DNA of 64,000 nt from Bog-756 sp963718405. GTDB taxonomy: Bacteria; Actinomycetota; Acidimicrobiia; Acidimicrobiales; RAAP-2. Shown here piece by piece: positions 35,616-45,880 of the stretch. Within the stretch, counting starts at the first letter, position 1; every line of letters starts with the position of its first letter. The stretch lies in the NCBI GenBank assembly GCA_963718405.1, contig CAVQYZ010000001.1, forward strand, positions 434,001 to 498,000, read 5' to 3'. Position numbers and translations under genes: made by a program. The notes beneath the pieces are model-generated. The model made no database searches. It was not told the DNA's origin and saw only the letters and a program-made list of their open reading frames with translations.

Positions 35616-36852
35616 ATGGTGATCCGGACCTACCCCCAGGTCCCGCTGGACGAGGACGACGGTCCGCCCGGAGCAGGTCCGGGCCGGGGGCCGGCTCCCT
35701 ATTCCGGCGGCGACCCAGGTCAGGAGGCGGGCTCCCGGAGGCAGTTGTCTGCGGTGGTGCTGGCGGCCGGTGAGGGGACCCGGATGCGGTCGGCCCGTCC
35801 CAAGCCTCTGCACCGGCTGTGCGGCCGGCCCATGGTGCTTCACGTGCTCGATGCCCTGGCCCAGCTGTCGGTGGCCCGGGTGGTGGTGGTGGTCGGGCAC
35901 CGCGCCGAGTGGGTGACCAAGACCCTCATCGAGCACGCCCCGCCCGGCATGGCCATCGAGTTCGTGGAGCAGGTCGAGCAGCGGGGGACCGGAGACGCCA
36001 TGGCGGTGGCCCTGACCGGGCTGCCCGATGACGACGGCGACGAGGATGGGGACGTCGTGGTCCTTCCGGGCGACACCCCCCTGCTCCGCCCGCCCACCCT
36101 GGCCGCACTGGTCCAGACCCACCGGGTCAGCGACAACGCCGCCACCCTGCTCACGGCGGAGTTGGACGACCCCACCGGCTACGGGCGGGTGGTCCGGGGT
36201 CGTGACGACGCCGTGGCCCGGGTGGTCGAGCACGGCGACGCCACCGACGAGGAGCTCGAGGTCCGGGAGATCAACACCTCCATCTACTGCTTCCGCCGGA
36301 GCGTGCTGGCCCCGTCGCTCCGCCGGTTGAACCCGGCCAACGCCCAGGGCGAGCACTACCTGACCGACGTGGTGGGCGTGCTCTACGAGGCCGGTCACAA
36401 GGTGGGCTCGGTGCTGGTGGCCGACACCATGGAGGTGGCCGGGGTCAACGACCGGGCCCAGCTGGCGGTGGCCGAAGCCGAGCTGCGGGACCGCATCAAC
36501 GAGCGGTGGATGCGCCGGGGGGTCACCATGTGGGATCCCGAGAGGACGTACATCGACGTCGACGTCGTGATCGACCCGGATGTGGTGATGCTGCCCGGGG
36601 TCATCCTCCAGGGGGCGTGCGTGATCGGCGCCCAAGCGGAGCTCGGGCCCGACGTCCATCTGGTGGACACCGTGGTGGGGGAGGGAGCGGTGGTGGCCTC
36701 CAGTGTCGGGCGCCGGTCGGTCATCGGGGCCAACGCCCGGGTCGGCCCGTTCGCCGTGCTCGAAGAGGGGACCGAGGTCCCCCCCGGAGCGGTGGTCGGA
36801 CGGTTCGATCGGAGACGACGACGCCGGAAATCCCTCCGGCCGGAGGCGGTAG
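35616..36852 (+). CDS. glmU: GlmU-like UDP-N-acetylglucosamine pyrophosphorylase lacking the acetyltransferase half
   Basis: N-acetylglucosamine-1-phosphate uridyltransferase making UDP-GlcNAc for peptidoglycan. After a roughly 40-residue disordered leader: VVLAAGEGTRMRSARPKPLH near residue 48 (nucleotide loop), VEQVEQRGTGDAMAVAL (uracil site), VVLPGDTPLL, TAELDDPTGYGRVVR, REINTSIYCFRR and VNDRAQLAVAEAELRDRIN. Only about four left-handed helix coils follow (MLPGVILQGACVIGAQ...IGANARVGPFAVLEEGT). The acetyltransferase residues normally seen as NFVE.K, H..Y.GD and NIGAGT are absent. The open frame continues to 37067 inside prs, which is implausible; a one-base shift near 36800 gives TAG at 36850-36852, ten bases before prs, and I use that end. 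Order glmU-prs-rplY-pth is conserved. Confidence 0.8.
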
Positions 36853-36862
36853 CGTCTTGGCC

Positions 36863-37834
36863 ATGGAATTCACTCCCCGACGGCGTTTGGAACTGGTCTC
36901 GGGAAGGTCCCATCCCGAACTGGCCCAGGATGTGGCCCGGCAGCTGGGTGTGGAGCTGGGTGAGGCCAACCTCCGGGAGTTCGCCAACGGTGAGATCCAC
37001 TGCCGCTTCGACAAGTCCATCCGGGGCAGTGACGTGTTCATCATCCAGACCCACTGCGGCCCGGTGAACGACTCGCTGATGGAGCACCTCATCATGATCG
37101 ATGCGGCCAAGCGGGCATCGGCCAAGCGGATCACTGCGGTGTGCCCGTACTACGGGTACTCCCGTCAGGACCGCAAGGCCACCGGCCGGGAGCCGATCAC
37201 GGCCAAGTTGGTGGCCGACATGCTGTCGGTGGCCGGGGCCGACCGGGTGGTCAGCGTCGATCTCCACTCCGGGCAGATCCAGGGCTTCTTCGATGTCCCC
37301 TTCGACCACCTGACCGCGGCTCCGGTGCTGGTGGACTACCTGCGGACCCAACGGAGCGACGACCTGGTGGTGGTGGCGCCTGACGCCGGGCGGGTGAAGG
37401 TGGCGGAACGGTTCAGCCAGCACCTCACCGCCGATCTGGCCGTGGTGCACAAGCGCCGGCTGCGGGACACGTCCAACCAGGTGGAGGCGTTGCACGTGGT
37501 CGGTGACGTCGACGGTCGCCAGTGCGTGCTCATCGACGACATGATCGACACCGCAGGCACCATCGTGGCCGCCGCCGACCTGCTGGCCGACCGCGGGGCC
37601 TCCGAGGTCTGGTGCATGGCCACCCACGCCGTGCTCTCGGACCCGGCGGTGGACCGGCTCAAGAACTCGGCGCTCACCAAGGTGGTGGTGACCAACACCC
37701 TGCCGATTCCTCAGGATCGCCACTTCGACAAGCTCGAGGTGCTCTCGGTGGCCAAGATCATCTCCGACGCTATTGACGCTGTGTTCGAGGACTCCTCGGT
37801 ATCCGAGATCTTCGGTGGGGAGAACCTGGCCTGA
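36863..37834 (+). CDS. prs: Ribose-phosphate pyrophosphokinase (PRPP synthetase)
   Basis: Makes PRPP from ribose-5-phosphate and ATP for purine, pyrimidine, His and Trp synthesis. 323 residues from ATG 36863. Motifs: SGRSHPELAQDVARQLGVEL, EFANGEIHCRFDKSIRGSDV (flexible loop region), CPYYGYSRQDRKATGREPIT (ATP site), DLHSGQIQGFFDVPFDHL, VAPDAGRVKVAERF and the PRPP loop VLIDDMIDTAGTIV, ending with SVAKIISDAIDAVFEDSSVS. The longer frame upstream to 36506 is shadow of glmU. Intact, likely co-transcribed with glmU. Confidence 0.96.
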   Translation: MEFTPRRRLELVSGRSHPELAQDVARQLGVELGEANLREFANGEIHCRFDKSIRGSDVFIIQTHCGPVNDSLMEHLIMIDAAKRASAKRITAVCPYYGYSRQDRKATGREPITAKLVADMLSVAGADRVVSVDLHSGQIQGFFDVPFDHLTAAPVLVDYLRTQRSDDLVVVAPDAGRVKVAERFSQHLTADLAVVHKRRLRDTSNQVEALHVVGDVDGRQCVLIDDMIDTAGTIVAAADLLADRGASEVWCMATHAVLSDPAVDRLKNSALTKVVVTNTLPIPQDRHFDKLEVLSVAKIISDAIDAVFEDSSVSEIFGGENLA

Positions 37835-38714
37835 GCTGGGTGACTCGTGGCCTCCCACCGCTCTCTCCCAGCCATCGTCACTCCCGATTACCCGATAACC
37901 CGATAACCCGATTTTCTGAAACGGCCAAATTATCGGCTGGAGGCGATAGCTTGACTGAGCAAGTACCGTCTATAACCGATAAATTGACCAATTCGGCCGC
38001 GGCAAAACAGACAGGTCCTGGATTCCACCGGCCGGGAGTGTCCGGCCTGATGGGGTCCAAAGTGTCTGGTTTGTCGGGTCGAGGCCTAACGGTCCCAGAG
38101 GTCAGTGGGGTCGGCCTGGGAGGTGCGTATCGGCACAGGTGGTGGACCCCGGGAGGGCCCTTCCGTCTTCATGTAGGTCCCTGACCTGCATGTTTGGCAC
38201 CCGGAAAAAAGTTGGGATTTCTGCTCAAGTCGGGCTCATGACGCGCCGATACCAAAGAGGCAAGCTCCGTTTGTGGCGGGTGTTGCCAGCCGCCCCTTTT
38301 GCTCCGGTGTCATGGCCATCAGGCGTGGGAAATTGGCCGCCCCGGAACGTTTCGAAACTTTTGGCAAGTTTTCCTAAAGTTCCGGTCCGAACATGCCGAT
38401 GGGACGTCAACGGGTCTGTAGAGCAGGGGATCCGCCAACCGTCCAACTCCTATCGCCCCCTGCTCCAGACCCGCCTCTCTCTGGCCCCGGATCCCATTTT
38501 CCGGCCCATCAACCGATTCTCCCGCCCATCGATCGCCCGGCGCCCGGTATGTGGCCCCTGGCCTGGCCCCTGGCCCCTTGGCCTGTGGCCCCTGGGGCGC
38601 CGGCTCGTCTATCATGATGGGCCGTCAGCAGCAGCCCTCCGAGATCGCCACCCTCAGGCGTGATCGACCGGAGCGGCTCTGCCCCCGTGTCAGCATCTCC
38701 CGAGGAGTTTCCGC
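37835..38714. other. 880-bp non-coding region between prs and rplY
   Basis: No open frame with normal codon use. Its left third is clearly AT-richer than the rest of the window and carries clustered CCGATAA/TTATCGG sites near 37887-37985 (cccgataa twice in tandem, then attatcgg, then aaccgataaa). Around 38345-38390 an imperfect inverted repeat gccccggaacgtttcgaaac...taaagttccggtc could fold. The last 150 bases are C/G-rich with ggcccctggcc repeats and likely hold the rplY promoter. In mycobacteria the same interval is short, so this looks like an insertion or a leader. Confidence 0.5.
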
Positions 38715-39377
38715 ATGCCCGAAGTCACGCTTGCAGCCGAAGCCGGTCGCGAAATCGGAACGAGTTCGACGCGCCGCCTGCGGACCCAGGGGAAGATCCC
38801 CGGTGTGGTCTACGGCCACGGTGCCGAGCCCATCCCGGTTTCGGTCGGGGCCCGGGAGTTCCAGATCGCCATGTCCGGCGAGGCCGGCCTCAACACCCTG
38901 CTCTCCCTGGAGGTGGGCAAGGACAACTTCTTGACCCTGGCCCGGGACATCCAGCACCACCCGTTCAAGAACGTGGTCACCCACATCGACTTCCTCATCG
39001 TCCGGCGTGACGAGGTCATCTCCGCCGAGGTCACCATCAACCTGGTCGGCGAGGCCATCGAGGTGCAGCACGGTGACGGCGTCGTCGACCAGCAGCTGTT
39101 CACCCTCCACATCAAGGCCAAGCCGGCCGACATTCCCCCTTCGGTGGACATCGACATCTCCGGTCTGACCATCGGGGCCGCCCTGCACGTGTCGGACATC
39201 GACATCCCCCACGGCGTGGAGCTCGAGACCGATGTTGAAGCCACGGTGGTGGCGGGCCAGCCTCCCCGGGTGCAGACGACAGCCGAGGAAGAGGCCGAGG
39301 CCGCCGCCGGTGCAGCCGCCGAGTCCGGCGAGGCCGCCGGAGAGCCGTCAGGCGACGCCGAGTCCAGCGAGGGCTAG
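38715..39377 (+). CDS. rplY: 50S ribosomal protein bL25 (CTC/TL5 form)
   Basis: 5S rRNA-binding protein in its long two-domain general-stress form. 220 residues from ATG 38715: VTLAAEAGREIGTSSTRRLR and GKIPGVVYGHGAEPIPVSV form the L25 barrel, and NVVTHIDFLIVRRDEVISAE with ADIPPSVDIDISGLTIGAAL form the C-terminal TL5 domain. The tail is a Glu/Ala/Gly-rich disordered stretch, common in actinobacterial bL25. Intact, followed by pth after 27 bases. Confidence 0.95.
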   Translation: MPEVTLAAEAGREIGTSSTRRLRTQGKIPGVVYGHGAEPIPVSVGAREFQIAMSGEAGLNTLLSLEVGKDNFLTLARDIQHHPFKNVVTHIDFLIVRRDEVISAEVTINLVGEAIEVQHGDGVVDQQLFTLHIKAKPADIPPSVDIDISGLTIGAALHVSDIDIPHGVELETDVEATVVAGQPPRVQTTAEEEAEAAAGAAAESGEAAGEPSGDAESSEG

Positions 39378-39404
39378 GCCCTGCTCCGCAACCGGCGTGC
39401 GCCG

Positions 39405-40145
39405 GTGGGCCCGCGGACAGGGACACCGGTCGATTTTCTCGTCGTGGGACTGGGCAATCCCGGGACCGAGTTCGAGGGCACCCGACACAACGCCGGGGCC
39501 GAGGTGGCCGCGCTGCTCGTCGAGCGCCACGGTGGTCGCCTCAAATCCGAGAAGGGCCTCCGCTCGCTGGCCAGTGAGATCCGCATCGGCGGAAAGCGGG
39601 TGCTCACCGCGGTCCCGCTGACCTTCATGAACGACTCCGGGCTGGCAGTGGCGCCCCTGGTACGGCGGTCCGGCATCGACGAGATCACGACCGACCCCGA
39701 CCCCGACCCCGACTACGACGGGGACCGGGACGACGGGGACGGGCCGGCCGGCGGGGTCGAACACGGGAACGAGGACGGTCAGGTGGCCAAGCCGGCCAAG
39801 AGGCACACCCCACCGGGCACGGCCTCGCGCCTCATCGTGGTCCACGATGAGTTGGACCTGCCGTCCGGCCGGCTCAAGGTCAAGTCGGGGGGCGGCACGG
39901 CCGGTAACAACGGGCTCAAGTCGATCAACAGCCACCTCCACACCAACGAGTACCTCCGGGTCCGGGTGGGCATCGGCAAACCGCCGGGCCGGCAGCCCGG
40001 GGCCGATTACGTGCTCCGACGGCCCGGTGCCGCCGAGCGGGCCACCCTGGCCCAGGCCTTCGAAGAGGCCGCCGATGCCGTCGAGACCATCGTCACGCAA
40101 GGGGTGGATGCGGCCATGAGTCGGTTCAACGGCGCCGGTGGCTGA
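39405..40145 (+). CDS. pth: Peptidyl-tRNA hydrolase with an acidic insertion
   Basis: Releases tRNA from stalled peptidyl-tRNA. 246 residues from the GTG at 39405. Motifs: LVVGLGNPGTEFEGTRHNAG near residue 12 (catalytic His), PLTFMNDSGLAVAPLVRR, VVHDELDLPSGRLKVKSGGG near residue 145 (catalytic Asp), then TAGNNGLKSI and YLRVRVGIGKPPGRQPGADY. Between the second and third motifs, where family members have only about 10 residues, there are about 50 extra residues (roughly 91-140), rich in Asp, Pro and Gly (TTDPDPDPDYDGDRDDGDG). The insertion stays in frame and keeps both catalytic motifs. A 15-bp tandem repeat follows the gene. Confidence 0.93.
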   Translation: MGPRTGTPVDFLVVGLGNPGTEFEGTRHNAGAEVAALLVERHGGRLKSEKGLRSLASEIRIGGKRVLTAVPLTFMNDSGLAVAPLVRRSGIDEITTDPDPDPDYDGDRDDGDGPAGGVEHGNEDGQVAKPAKRHTPPGTASRLIVVHDELDLPSGRLKVKSGGGTAGNNGLKSINSHLHTNEYLRVRVGIGKPPGRQPGADYVLRRPGAAERATLAQAFEEAADAVETIVTQGVDAAMSRFNGAGG

Positions 40146-40187
40146 GCCGGCGGGGCGGCGGGGCCGGCGGGCGGTCCGGCGGGAGCG

Positions 40188-40244
40188 GGTCCGGCGGGAG
40201 CGGAGCGGGCGGGAGCGGAGCGGGCGGGAGCGGAGCGGGCGGGC
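40188..40244. repeat. 15-bp tandem repeat between pth and the ABC transporter
   Basis: About three and a half copies of cgggcgggagcggag, running up to within a few bases of the ATPase GTG start and so replacing any clear ribosome site; the repeat's own ggagcggag may serve. Confidence 0.85.
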
Positions 40245-40247
40245 GAG

Positions 40248-41201
40248 GTGGCCATCTCGGTCCAGGGCCTGACCAAGTCCTACGGGAGCTTCGAGGCGGT
40301 CCGGGGCATCGACTTCGAGGTCCGCCGGGGCGAGGTGCTGGCTCTGTTGGGTCCCAACGGGGCCGGCAAGACCACCTGCGTCGAGATCCTCGAGGGCTAT
40401 CGAAAGCGTGATCGGGGCCAGGTGTCCGTCCTCGGTGTGGACCCCGAGCGCCGTGACCGCGGCCTGCGGGCCAAGGTGGGCATCGTCCTCCAAGAGTGTG
40501 CTGTCGACCCCTACCTCACCGTCACCGAGGCCGTGACCCAGCGCGCCGGCCTGTACCCGTCGCCCCGCCCGGTGGGGGAGGTCATCGAGCTGGTGGGCCT
40601 GCAGGAAAAGGCCAAGGCCCGGGTCAAGGTGCTCTCCGGCGGGCAGCAGCGCCGGCTCGACCTGGGTCTGGCCCTGGTCGGCGACCCCGAACTGATCTTC
40701 CTCGATGAGCCCACCACCGGCTTCGACCCCAGCGCCCGGCGCGAGGCCTGGGACGTGGTCCGGGGCCTGTGCGCCGAGGGACGCACGGTGGTGCTCACCA
40801 CCCACTACATGGACGAGGCCCAGGAGCTGGCCGACACCGTGACGGTGATCGCCGCCGGCCGGGTGGTGGCCTCGGGCTCGCCCGACACCCTCGGGGGCCG
40901 TGACCAAGGTCAGACCCAGGTGCGTTTCGTCCTGCCCGACGGGCTCTCACTCGGCGACCTGCCCCTGCCCGGCGGAGTGGATCCCCGGGTGCGGGCCGGG
41001 TTCGTCGAGTTCTCCATCGCCGAGCCCACCGAGGCTCTGCACGTCCTGACGGCCTGGGCCATGGGTCGGGGCGAGGTGCTCTCGGGGCTGGCGGTCAATC
41101 GGCCGTCGCTCGAGGACGTATACCTCGAGCTCACCGGGAGCACCACCCGACCCGACCGGGGAGCGGCCCCGGGTTCCGACCGAGGGGCCCCGGCGTCGTG
41201 A
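40248..41201 (+). CDS. ABC transporter ATP-binding protein (ABC-2 exporter type)
   Basis: A 317-residue ATPase from the GTG at 40248. Walker A LLGPNGAGKTTCVEILEGY, Q-loop VGIVLQECAVDPYLTVTEAV, signature LSGGQQRRLDLGLALVGDPE, Walker B LIFLDEPTTGFDPSARREAW and the switch His in VLTTHYMDEAQELADTV. The C-terminal extension after residue 215 is the usual regulatory tail of DrrA/NodI-like exporters. It overlaps the permease ATG by four bases. The pair sits between pth and mfd. Substrate is unknown; drug or lipid export is typical for the family. Confidence 0.92.
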   Translation: MAISVQGLTKSYGSFEAVRGIDFEVRRGEVLALLGPNGAGKTTCVEILEGYRKRDRGQVSVLGVDPERRDRGLRAKVGIVLQECAVDPYLTVTEAVTQRAGLYPSPRPVGEVIELVGLQEKAKARVKVLSGGQQRRLDLGLALVGDPELIFLDEPTTGFDPSARREAWDVVRGLCAEGRTVVLTTHYMDEAQELADTVTVIAAGRVVASGSPDTLGGRDQGQTQVRFVLPDGLSLGDLPLPGGVDPRVRAGFVEFSIAEPTEALHVLTAWAMGRGEVLSGLAVNRPSLEDVYLELTGSTTRPDRGAAPGSDRGAPAS

Positions 41202-41959
41202 ACGACCTCATCGTCGCCAAAGATCAGGTCAAGTACGAGCAGCTGGCCTACTGGCGGAACCCCATGGCGGCCGTGTTCACCTTCTTGTTCCCCATCGTGT
41301 TCCTGGTGGTGGTGGGCAGCTCCGCCGGCTCGTCCCGGGTGGCGGGGACCACCCTCGGCTACGACCAGTACGTGGTGGTGGCCATGATCACCTTCGGCCT
41401 GATCGCGGCGTGTTACACCAACCTCGGCATGACCCTGAGCCTCCGCCGCGACTCCGGTGTGCTCAAGCGCATGCGGGGCACCCCCATCTCCATCGGCTCG
41501 TACATGGGGGGCATCATCGGCAACGTCCTCATCAACGTGGCGCTGCTCACCGTGCTGGTGGTGGCCATCGGCATGGCCTTCTACCACCTCCACTTCCCGT
41601 ACCACGTAGTGGCGGTGGTGGTCACGCTGCTGGTCGGCATCGTGACCTTCTGCGCCCTGGGCATGGCCGTGACCATCCTGATCACCAACGCCGACGCCGC
41701 CCCCGCCGTCATCAACGGGATCTACTTCCCCATCGTCTTCATCTCCGGCGTCTTCTATCCGCTGGGAAGCACCTCGGTGCTGTCGAAGATCGCCAACTAC
41801 TTCCCCATCCGGCACCTCATCCTGGCCCTGGTCAGTGCGTTCGAGGGCGGGCCCGGATCGGGTTTCCGGATCCACGATCTGGTGGTGATGCTGATCTGGG
41901 CTGCGGCGGCCCTGTTGTTCACGGCCCGTAAGTTCCGGTGGGAACCCCGGCATCGCTAA
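41198..41959 (+). CDS. ABC-2 type transporter permease
   Basis: A 253-residue membrane protein with six predicted helices: one near residue 25 (PMAAVFTFLFPIVFLVVV), then a pair from about 60-125, a pair at 130-170 and one near the C-terminus (DLVVMLIWAAAALLF). The loop LRRDSGVLKRMRGTPISIGS and the segment YFPIVFISGVFYPLGSTSVL are typical of ABC-2 exporters of the DrrB class. Start ATG overlaps the ATPase stop by four bases (ATGA-type), so both halves are co-translated as a one ATPase plus one permease exporter, probably functioning as dimers. Confidence 0.9.
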   Translation: MNDLIVAKDQVKYEQLAYWRNPMAAVFTFLFPIVFLVVVGSSAGSSRVAGTTLGYDQYVVVAMITFGLIAACYTNLGMTLSLRRDSGVLKRMRGTPISIGSYMGGIIGNVLINVALLTVLVVAIGMAFYHLHFPYHVVAVVVTLLVGIVTFCALGMAVTILITNADAAPAVINGIYFPIVFISGVFYPLGSTSVLSKIANYFPIRHLILALVSAFEGGPGSGFRIHDLVVMLIWAAAALLFTARKFRWEPRHR

Positions 41960-41996
41960 GGCCCCGACCCCACCGAGCCCCCGGTACCCTGAACCG

Positions 41997-44900
41997 GTGA
42001 GCCTCCGCTCGCTTCCTCCGCTGCTGCGCAACGAGCCCGCCATGGCGCGGGTCGTCGGCGCGTCCAATGCCACCTTGGCCGTGGCCACCCCGGCCCAGGC
42101 CTTCGTGCTGGCCGGTTTGATCCGGCTGGGCAGCCGCCGGCCCGTCCTGGTCATCACCCCCACCGGGGCCGCCGCCGACCAGCTGGCTCACGATCTTGAG
42201 GCCTTCACCGGAGCCGACGAGGCCACCAGGGTCGAGGTGTTCCCGGCCTGGGAGACGCTGCCCTTCGAGCGGGTCAGTCCCGACGTGGCCACCATGGGCC
42301 GGCGTCTCCGACTGCTGTGGCAGTTGGCCGGCGGCCCCGGCCCCGGCCCCAGCCCCGGCCCCAGCTCCGGTTCCGGGTCTGGTTCCGGGCCGCACCGGAT
42401 TCGAGCCCCGACCACACTCCGGGCATCGTGGTGGCCCCGATCAAAGCGGTGCTCCAGCGGCTGGGCCCGTGGCGCACCGCGGCTCGGCCGTCGTGGTGGC
42501 CCAGGGTGATCAGGTGATCGTCGAGGAGTTGGTCGGCCAACTGGTGTCCATGGGCTACCGGCGTGAGTCCATCGTCGAGCACCGGGGCGAGCTGGCTGTG
42601 CGGGGCGGCATCGTGGACGTGTTCCCGTCGACCGCCGACGAGCCTGTGCGGATCGACCTGTGGGGCGACGAGGTGGACCGGTTGACCCGGTTCGACGTCT
42701 CCGATCAACGGTCCATCGACGACCTGGCCCGGGTCGAGCTGTTCGGCTGTCGCGAGCTGGTGGTGGACGAGACCATGATGAAGCGGGCGGCCGACCTGGT
42801 CGGTTCGGCACCGTGGGGACGCCACCAGTGGAACCGGCTGGCCGACGGCGAGCAGTTCGACGGCATGGAGTCGTGGCTGCCCTGGCTGGCCGACTCCGAG
42901 GAGCTCATCACCGACCTGTTAGGTGACGGGGCCCTGGTGGTGCTGGTCGAGCCGCGCCGGGTCCGCGACCGGGCCGGCGAGCTCCTCGACGAGGAGTCGG
43001 CCCTGGCCGATGCCCTGGCTTCCACCTGGGGACTCGACGAGGGCGCCGGGGCTCCTCGCCTGCACGTGGCCTTCGACCGGCTGCTCACCGACACCTCTGC
43101 CGGAGTGGTCTCTCTGGTGCCCACCGCCGAGGGGCCCGACGTGCCCTTGGTGGAGAGCAGGGGGTGGGAGCCGATCCTGGGTGACGGATCCAAGCTGTCC
43201 AGTCAGGTCTCGACGTTGGCCGCCGACGGGTACTCGGTGGTGTTGTGCTCCTCCTCCCTCGGCGCGGCGGAGCGCCTGTCCGGCATCCTGGCCGAAGAGG
43301 GCGTGACCGTGCCGGTGGTGCGCACCTCTCCGGCCTCTCCCGGGGCACAGCAAGCGGTCGATCTCACCACCCCGGGCGCCCGCATCGTGGTGGCTCCGGT
43401 GGACCGGGGCTTCGTGCTGCCCGGGGCCCGGGTGGCGGTGCTGGCCGAGTCCGATGTGACCGGGCGGCGCCGTCCCCATCGCCAGGCCCGGACCCGGGCC
43501 CGCCCGGTCGACGGTTTCTTCGACGACCTGGCTCCGGGAAGTTACGTGGTGCACCGCCAGCACGGGGTGGCCAAGTACGGCGGCATGGTCACCCGCACCA
43601 TGGGGGGAGCCACCCGCGACTACCTGCTCCTGGAGTACCGCGGCGACGACAAGCTGTACCTGCCCACCGACCAGATCGAGCTGCTCACCCCGTACGCCGG
43701 TGGGGACTCGCCTTCCGTCAGTCGGCTGGGTGGCTCCGAATGGCAGCGGGCCCGGTCCAAAGCCCGGGCTGCGGTGCACGAGATCGCCGAGGAGTTGGTG
43801 GCCCTGTACCGCCGGCGGTTGCAGGTGACCGGGCACGCCTTCGGCCCGGACACCCCGTGGCAGGCCGAGCTGGAGTCTTCGTTTCCCTTCGTCGAGACAT
43901 CGGACCAGCTCCGGGCCATCGACGAGGTGAAGGCGGACATGGAACGGCCCCAGCCCATGGACCGGCTGGTCTGTGGTGACGTGGGCTTCGGCAAGACCGA
44001 GGTGGCCATCCGGGCGGTGTTCAAAGCGGTGCAGGACGGTTATCAGGCCGCCGTCCTGGTGCCCACCACACTGCTGGCCAGCCAGCACGCCCAGACCTTT
44101 GCCGACCGCTATGCGCCGTTCCCGTTGAAGGTGGAGATGCTCAGCCGCTTCCTCACCAACGCTCAGGCCAAGGCGGTACTGGCCGGGTTGGCCGACGGTT
44201 CTGTGGATGTGGTCATCGGAACCCACCGCCTACTCGGCGAGGATGTGACCTTCAAGAAGCTGGGCCTCTTGGTGGTCGACGAAGAGCAGCGATTCGGGGT
44301 CAGTCACAAGGAGTCGATCAAGGCGCTGGCCGACGGGGTGGACGTGTTGACCCTGACCGCCAGTCCCATCCCCCGCACCCTCGAGATGGCCCTCACCGGT
44401 ATCCGCGACCTCTCGATGGTCAACACCCCGCCGGCGGCCCGGCGACCGATCCTCACCCACGTGGGGGAGTTCGAAGAAGGGGCGGCCTCCGAGGCCATCC
44501 GACGCGAGCTGCTACGCGAAGGCCAGGTCTTCTACGTCCACAACCGGGTCCAGGACATCGAGGCGGTGGCGGCCCAGGTGCAGCGGATGGCGCCCGAGGC
44601 CCGGGTGGCGGTGGCTCACGGCCAGATGGACGAGGGATCGCTCGAGAAGGTGGTGCTCGACTTCTGGGAGGGTGGCTATGACGTGCTGGTGTGCACCACC
44701 ATCATCGAGTCGGGCATCGACATGCCTCTGGTCAACACCCTGGTGGTGGACCGGGCCGACCTCTTGGGGCTGGGCCAGCTCCACCAGCTGCGGGGTCGGG
44801 TGGGCCGGGCCGGTCAGCGGGCCTACGCCTACCTGTTCCACCCGGTCGACCGGGTGCTCTCGGAGCAGGCTTATGAGCGCCTGCGCACCATCGGTGACCA

Positions 44901-45787
44901 CACCGAGCTGGGTTCCGGGTTCAAGATCGCTTTGCGCGACCTGCAGATCCGGGGGGCCGGCAATCTCCTGGGGCGCGACCAGTCCGGCCACATCGCCGCC
45001 ATCGGCTACGACCTCTACGTCCAGCTGGTGGCCGAGGCGGTGTCCGAATTGAAAGGTGAGCCCCGACCCCAACCGGTGGAGCTCTCCTTGGACCTGCCCG
45101 ACGCCGCTCATCTGCCGGCCGAGTACGTGGAAGCCGAGGACGTGCGCCTCGAGGCCTACCGCCGGTTGACGGCGGTGCGGACCGTGGAGCAGATCGACGA
45201 CGTGCGCACCGAGTGGGAGGACCGCTTCGGCCCGTTGCCCGCAGCCGGCCAAGGCTCTCCTCGACGTGGCCCGGTTGCGGGTGGAGTGCCTGCGGCTGGG
45301 GATCACCGATGTGGCGGTGACCGTTCCCCGGCGGGGGATGAGCGCGTCGGGTGCCGGTGGCCGTAGCGGCGACCGGGCCACGGCCAAGCTGTCCCCGCTG
45401 ACGTTGCCGGCGTCGGCGGAGGTGAGGTTGCGGAGGTTGGCGCCCGGGGCCACCTATCAGCCCGATCTCCATCGCCTGTTGACGCCCCTGGCGGCGCCCG
45501 ATCGAGGTTCGGAGTACGCCCCGGTCCTGGTCGATCTGCTCAGCGAGTTGGTGCCGCCCGCTGGCTTGACGGGCCGGACGTGGACGTCGAGCCGCTGCGC
45601 CTGGCCGTTGCGATCCGTCAGAGCTGTCGGAGTTCACGAGCCTTGGCACGTCAGCACTCCCACCAGGTTGCCGTCGGCGAAGCCTTTGGGCCCGAGGGTA
45701 CCGACGCGCTTGACTGGACCGCTGCCCGTCGACGTTCGAGCAGCAGAAGCCGAGTCTGTCGAATCCAGATTGCCAAGTCCTCATTGA
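41997..45787 (+). CDS. mfd: Transcription-repair coupling factor Mfd (two frame breaks)
   Basis: Removes stalled RNA polymerase and recruits UvrAB. The N-terminal UvrB-like part starts at GTG 41997 with LVITPTGAAADQLAHDLEAF and FPAWETLPFERVSPDVATMG, then a Gly/Pro/Ser linker. The frame shifts near 42410, reading GYRRESIVEHRGELAVRGGI and on. The polymerase-binding domain (SYVVHRQHGVAKYGGMVTRT) and the translocase follow: CGDVGFGKTEVAIRAVFKAV (Walker A), LVVDEEQRFGVSHKE (DEEQ), LTLTASPIPRTLEMALTGIR and IIESGIDMPLVNTLVVDRAD, then QLHQLRGRVGRAGQRAYAYL. A second shift near 45245 leads into the C-terminal autoinhibitory domain (RLRVECLRLGITDVAVTVP). The last about 60 residues before 45787 look out of frame, so the true stop may be earlier. 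Confidence 0.92.
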
Positions 45788-45880
45788 GGCGCGAAGGAGT
45801 GGGCCGGCTGGATCTGGCTACTGGGAGATCGGGCCAGGCGGGCCCGGCAAGGTCAAAGCGGATCCATGAGGACCCGCTGG

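Noticed and set aside
36852..37067. GlmU reading on into prs to 37067
   Set aside because: The extension is Trp/Arg-rich shadow of prs; a one-base shift gives a sensible stop ten bases before prs.
38139..38663. A 174-codon frame in the prs-rplY gap
   Set aside because: Composition (Pro/Arg/Trp-rich, no domain) and codon use unlike the neighbours; no ribosome site.
45266..45787. Separate gene for the 3' part of mfd
   Set aside because: It is the Mfd C-terminal domain after a frame break, not an independent protein.
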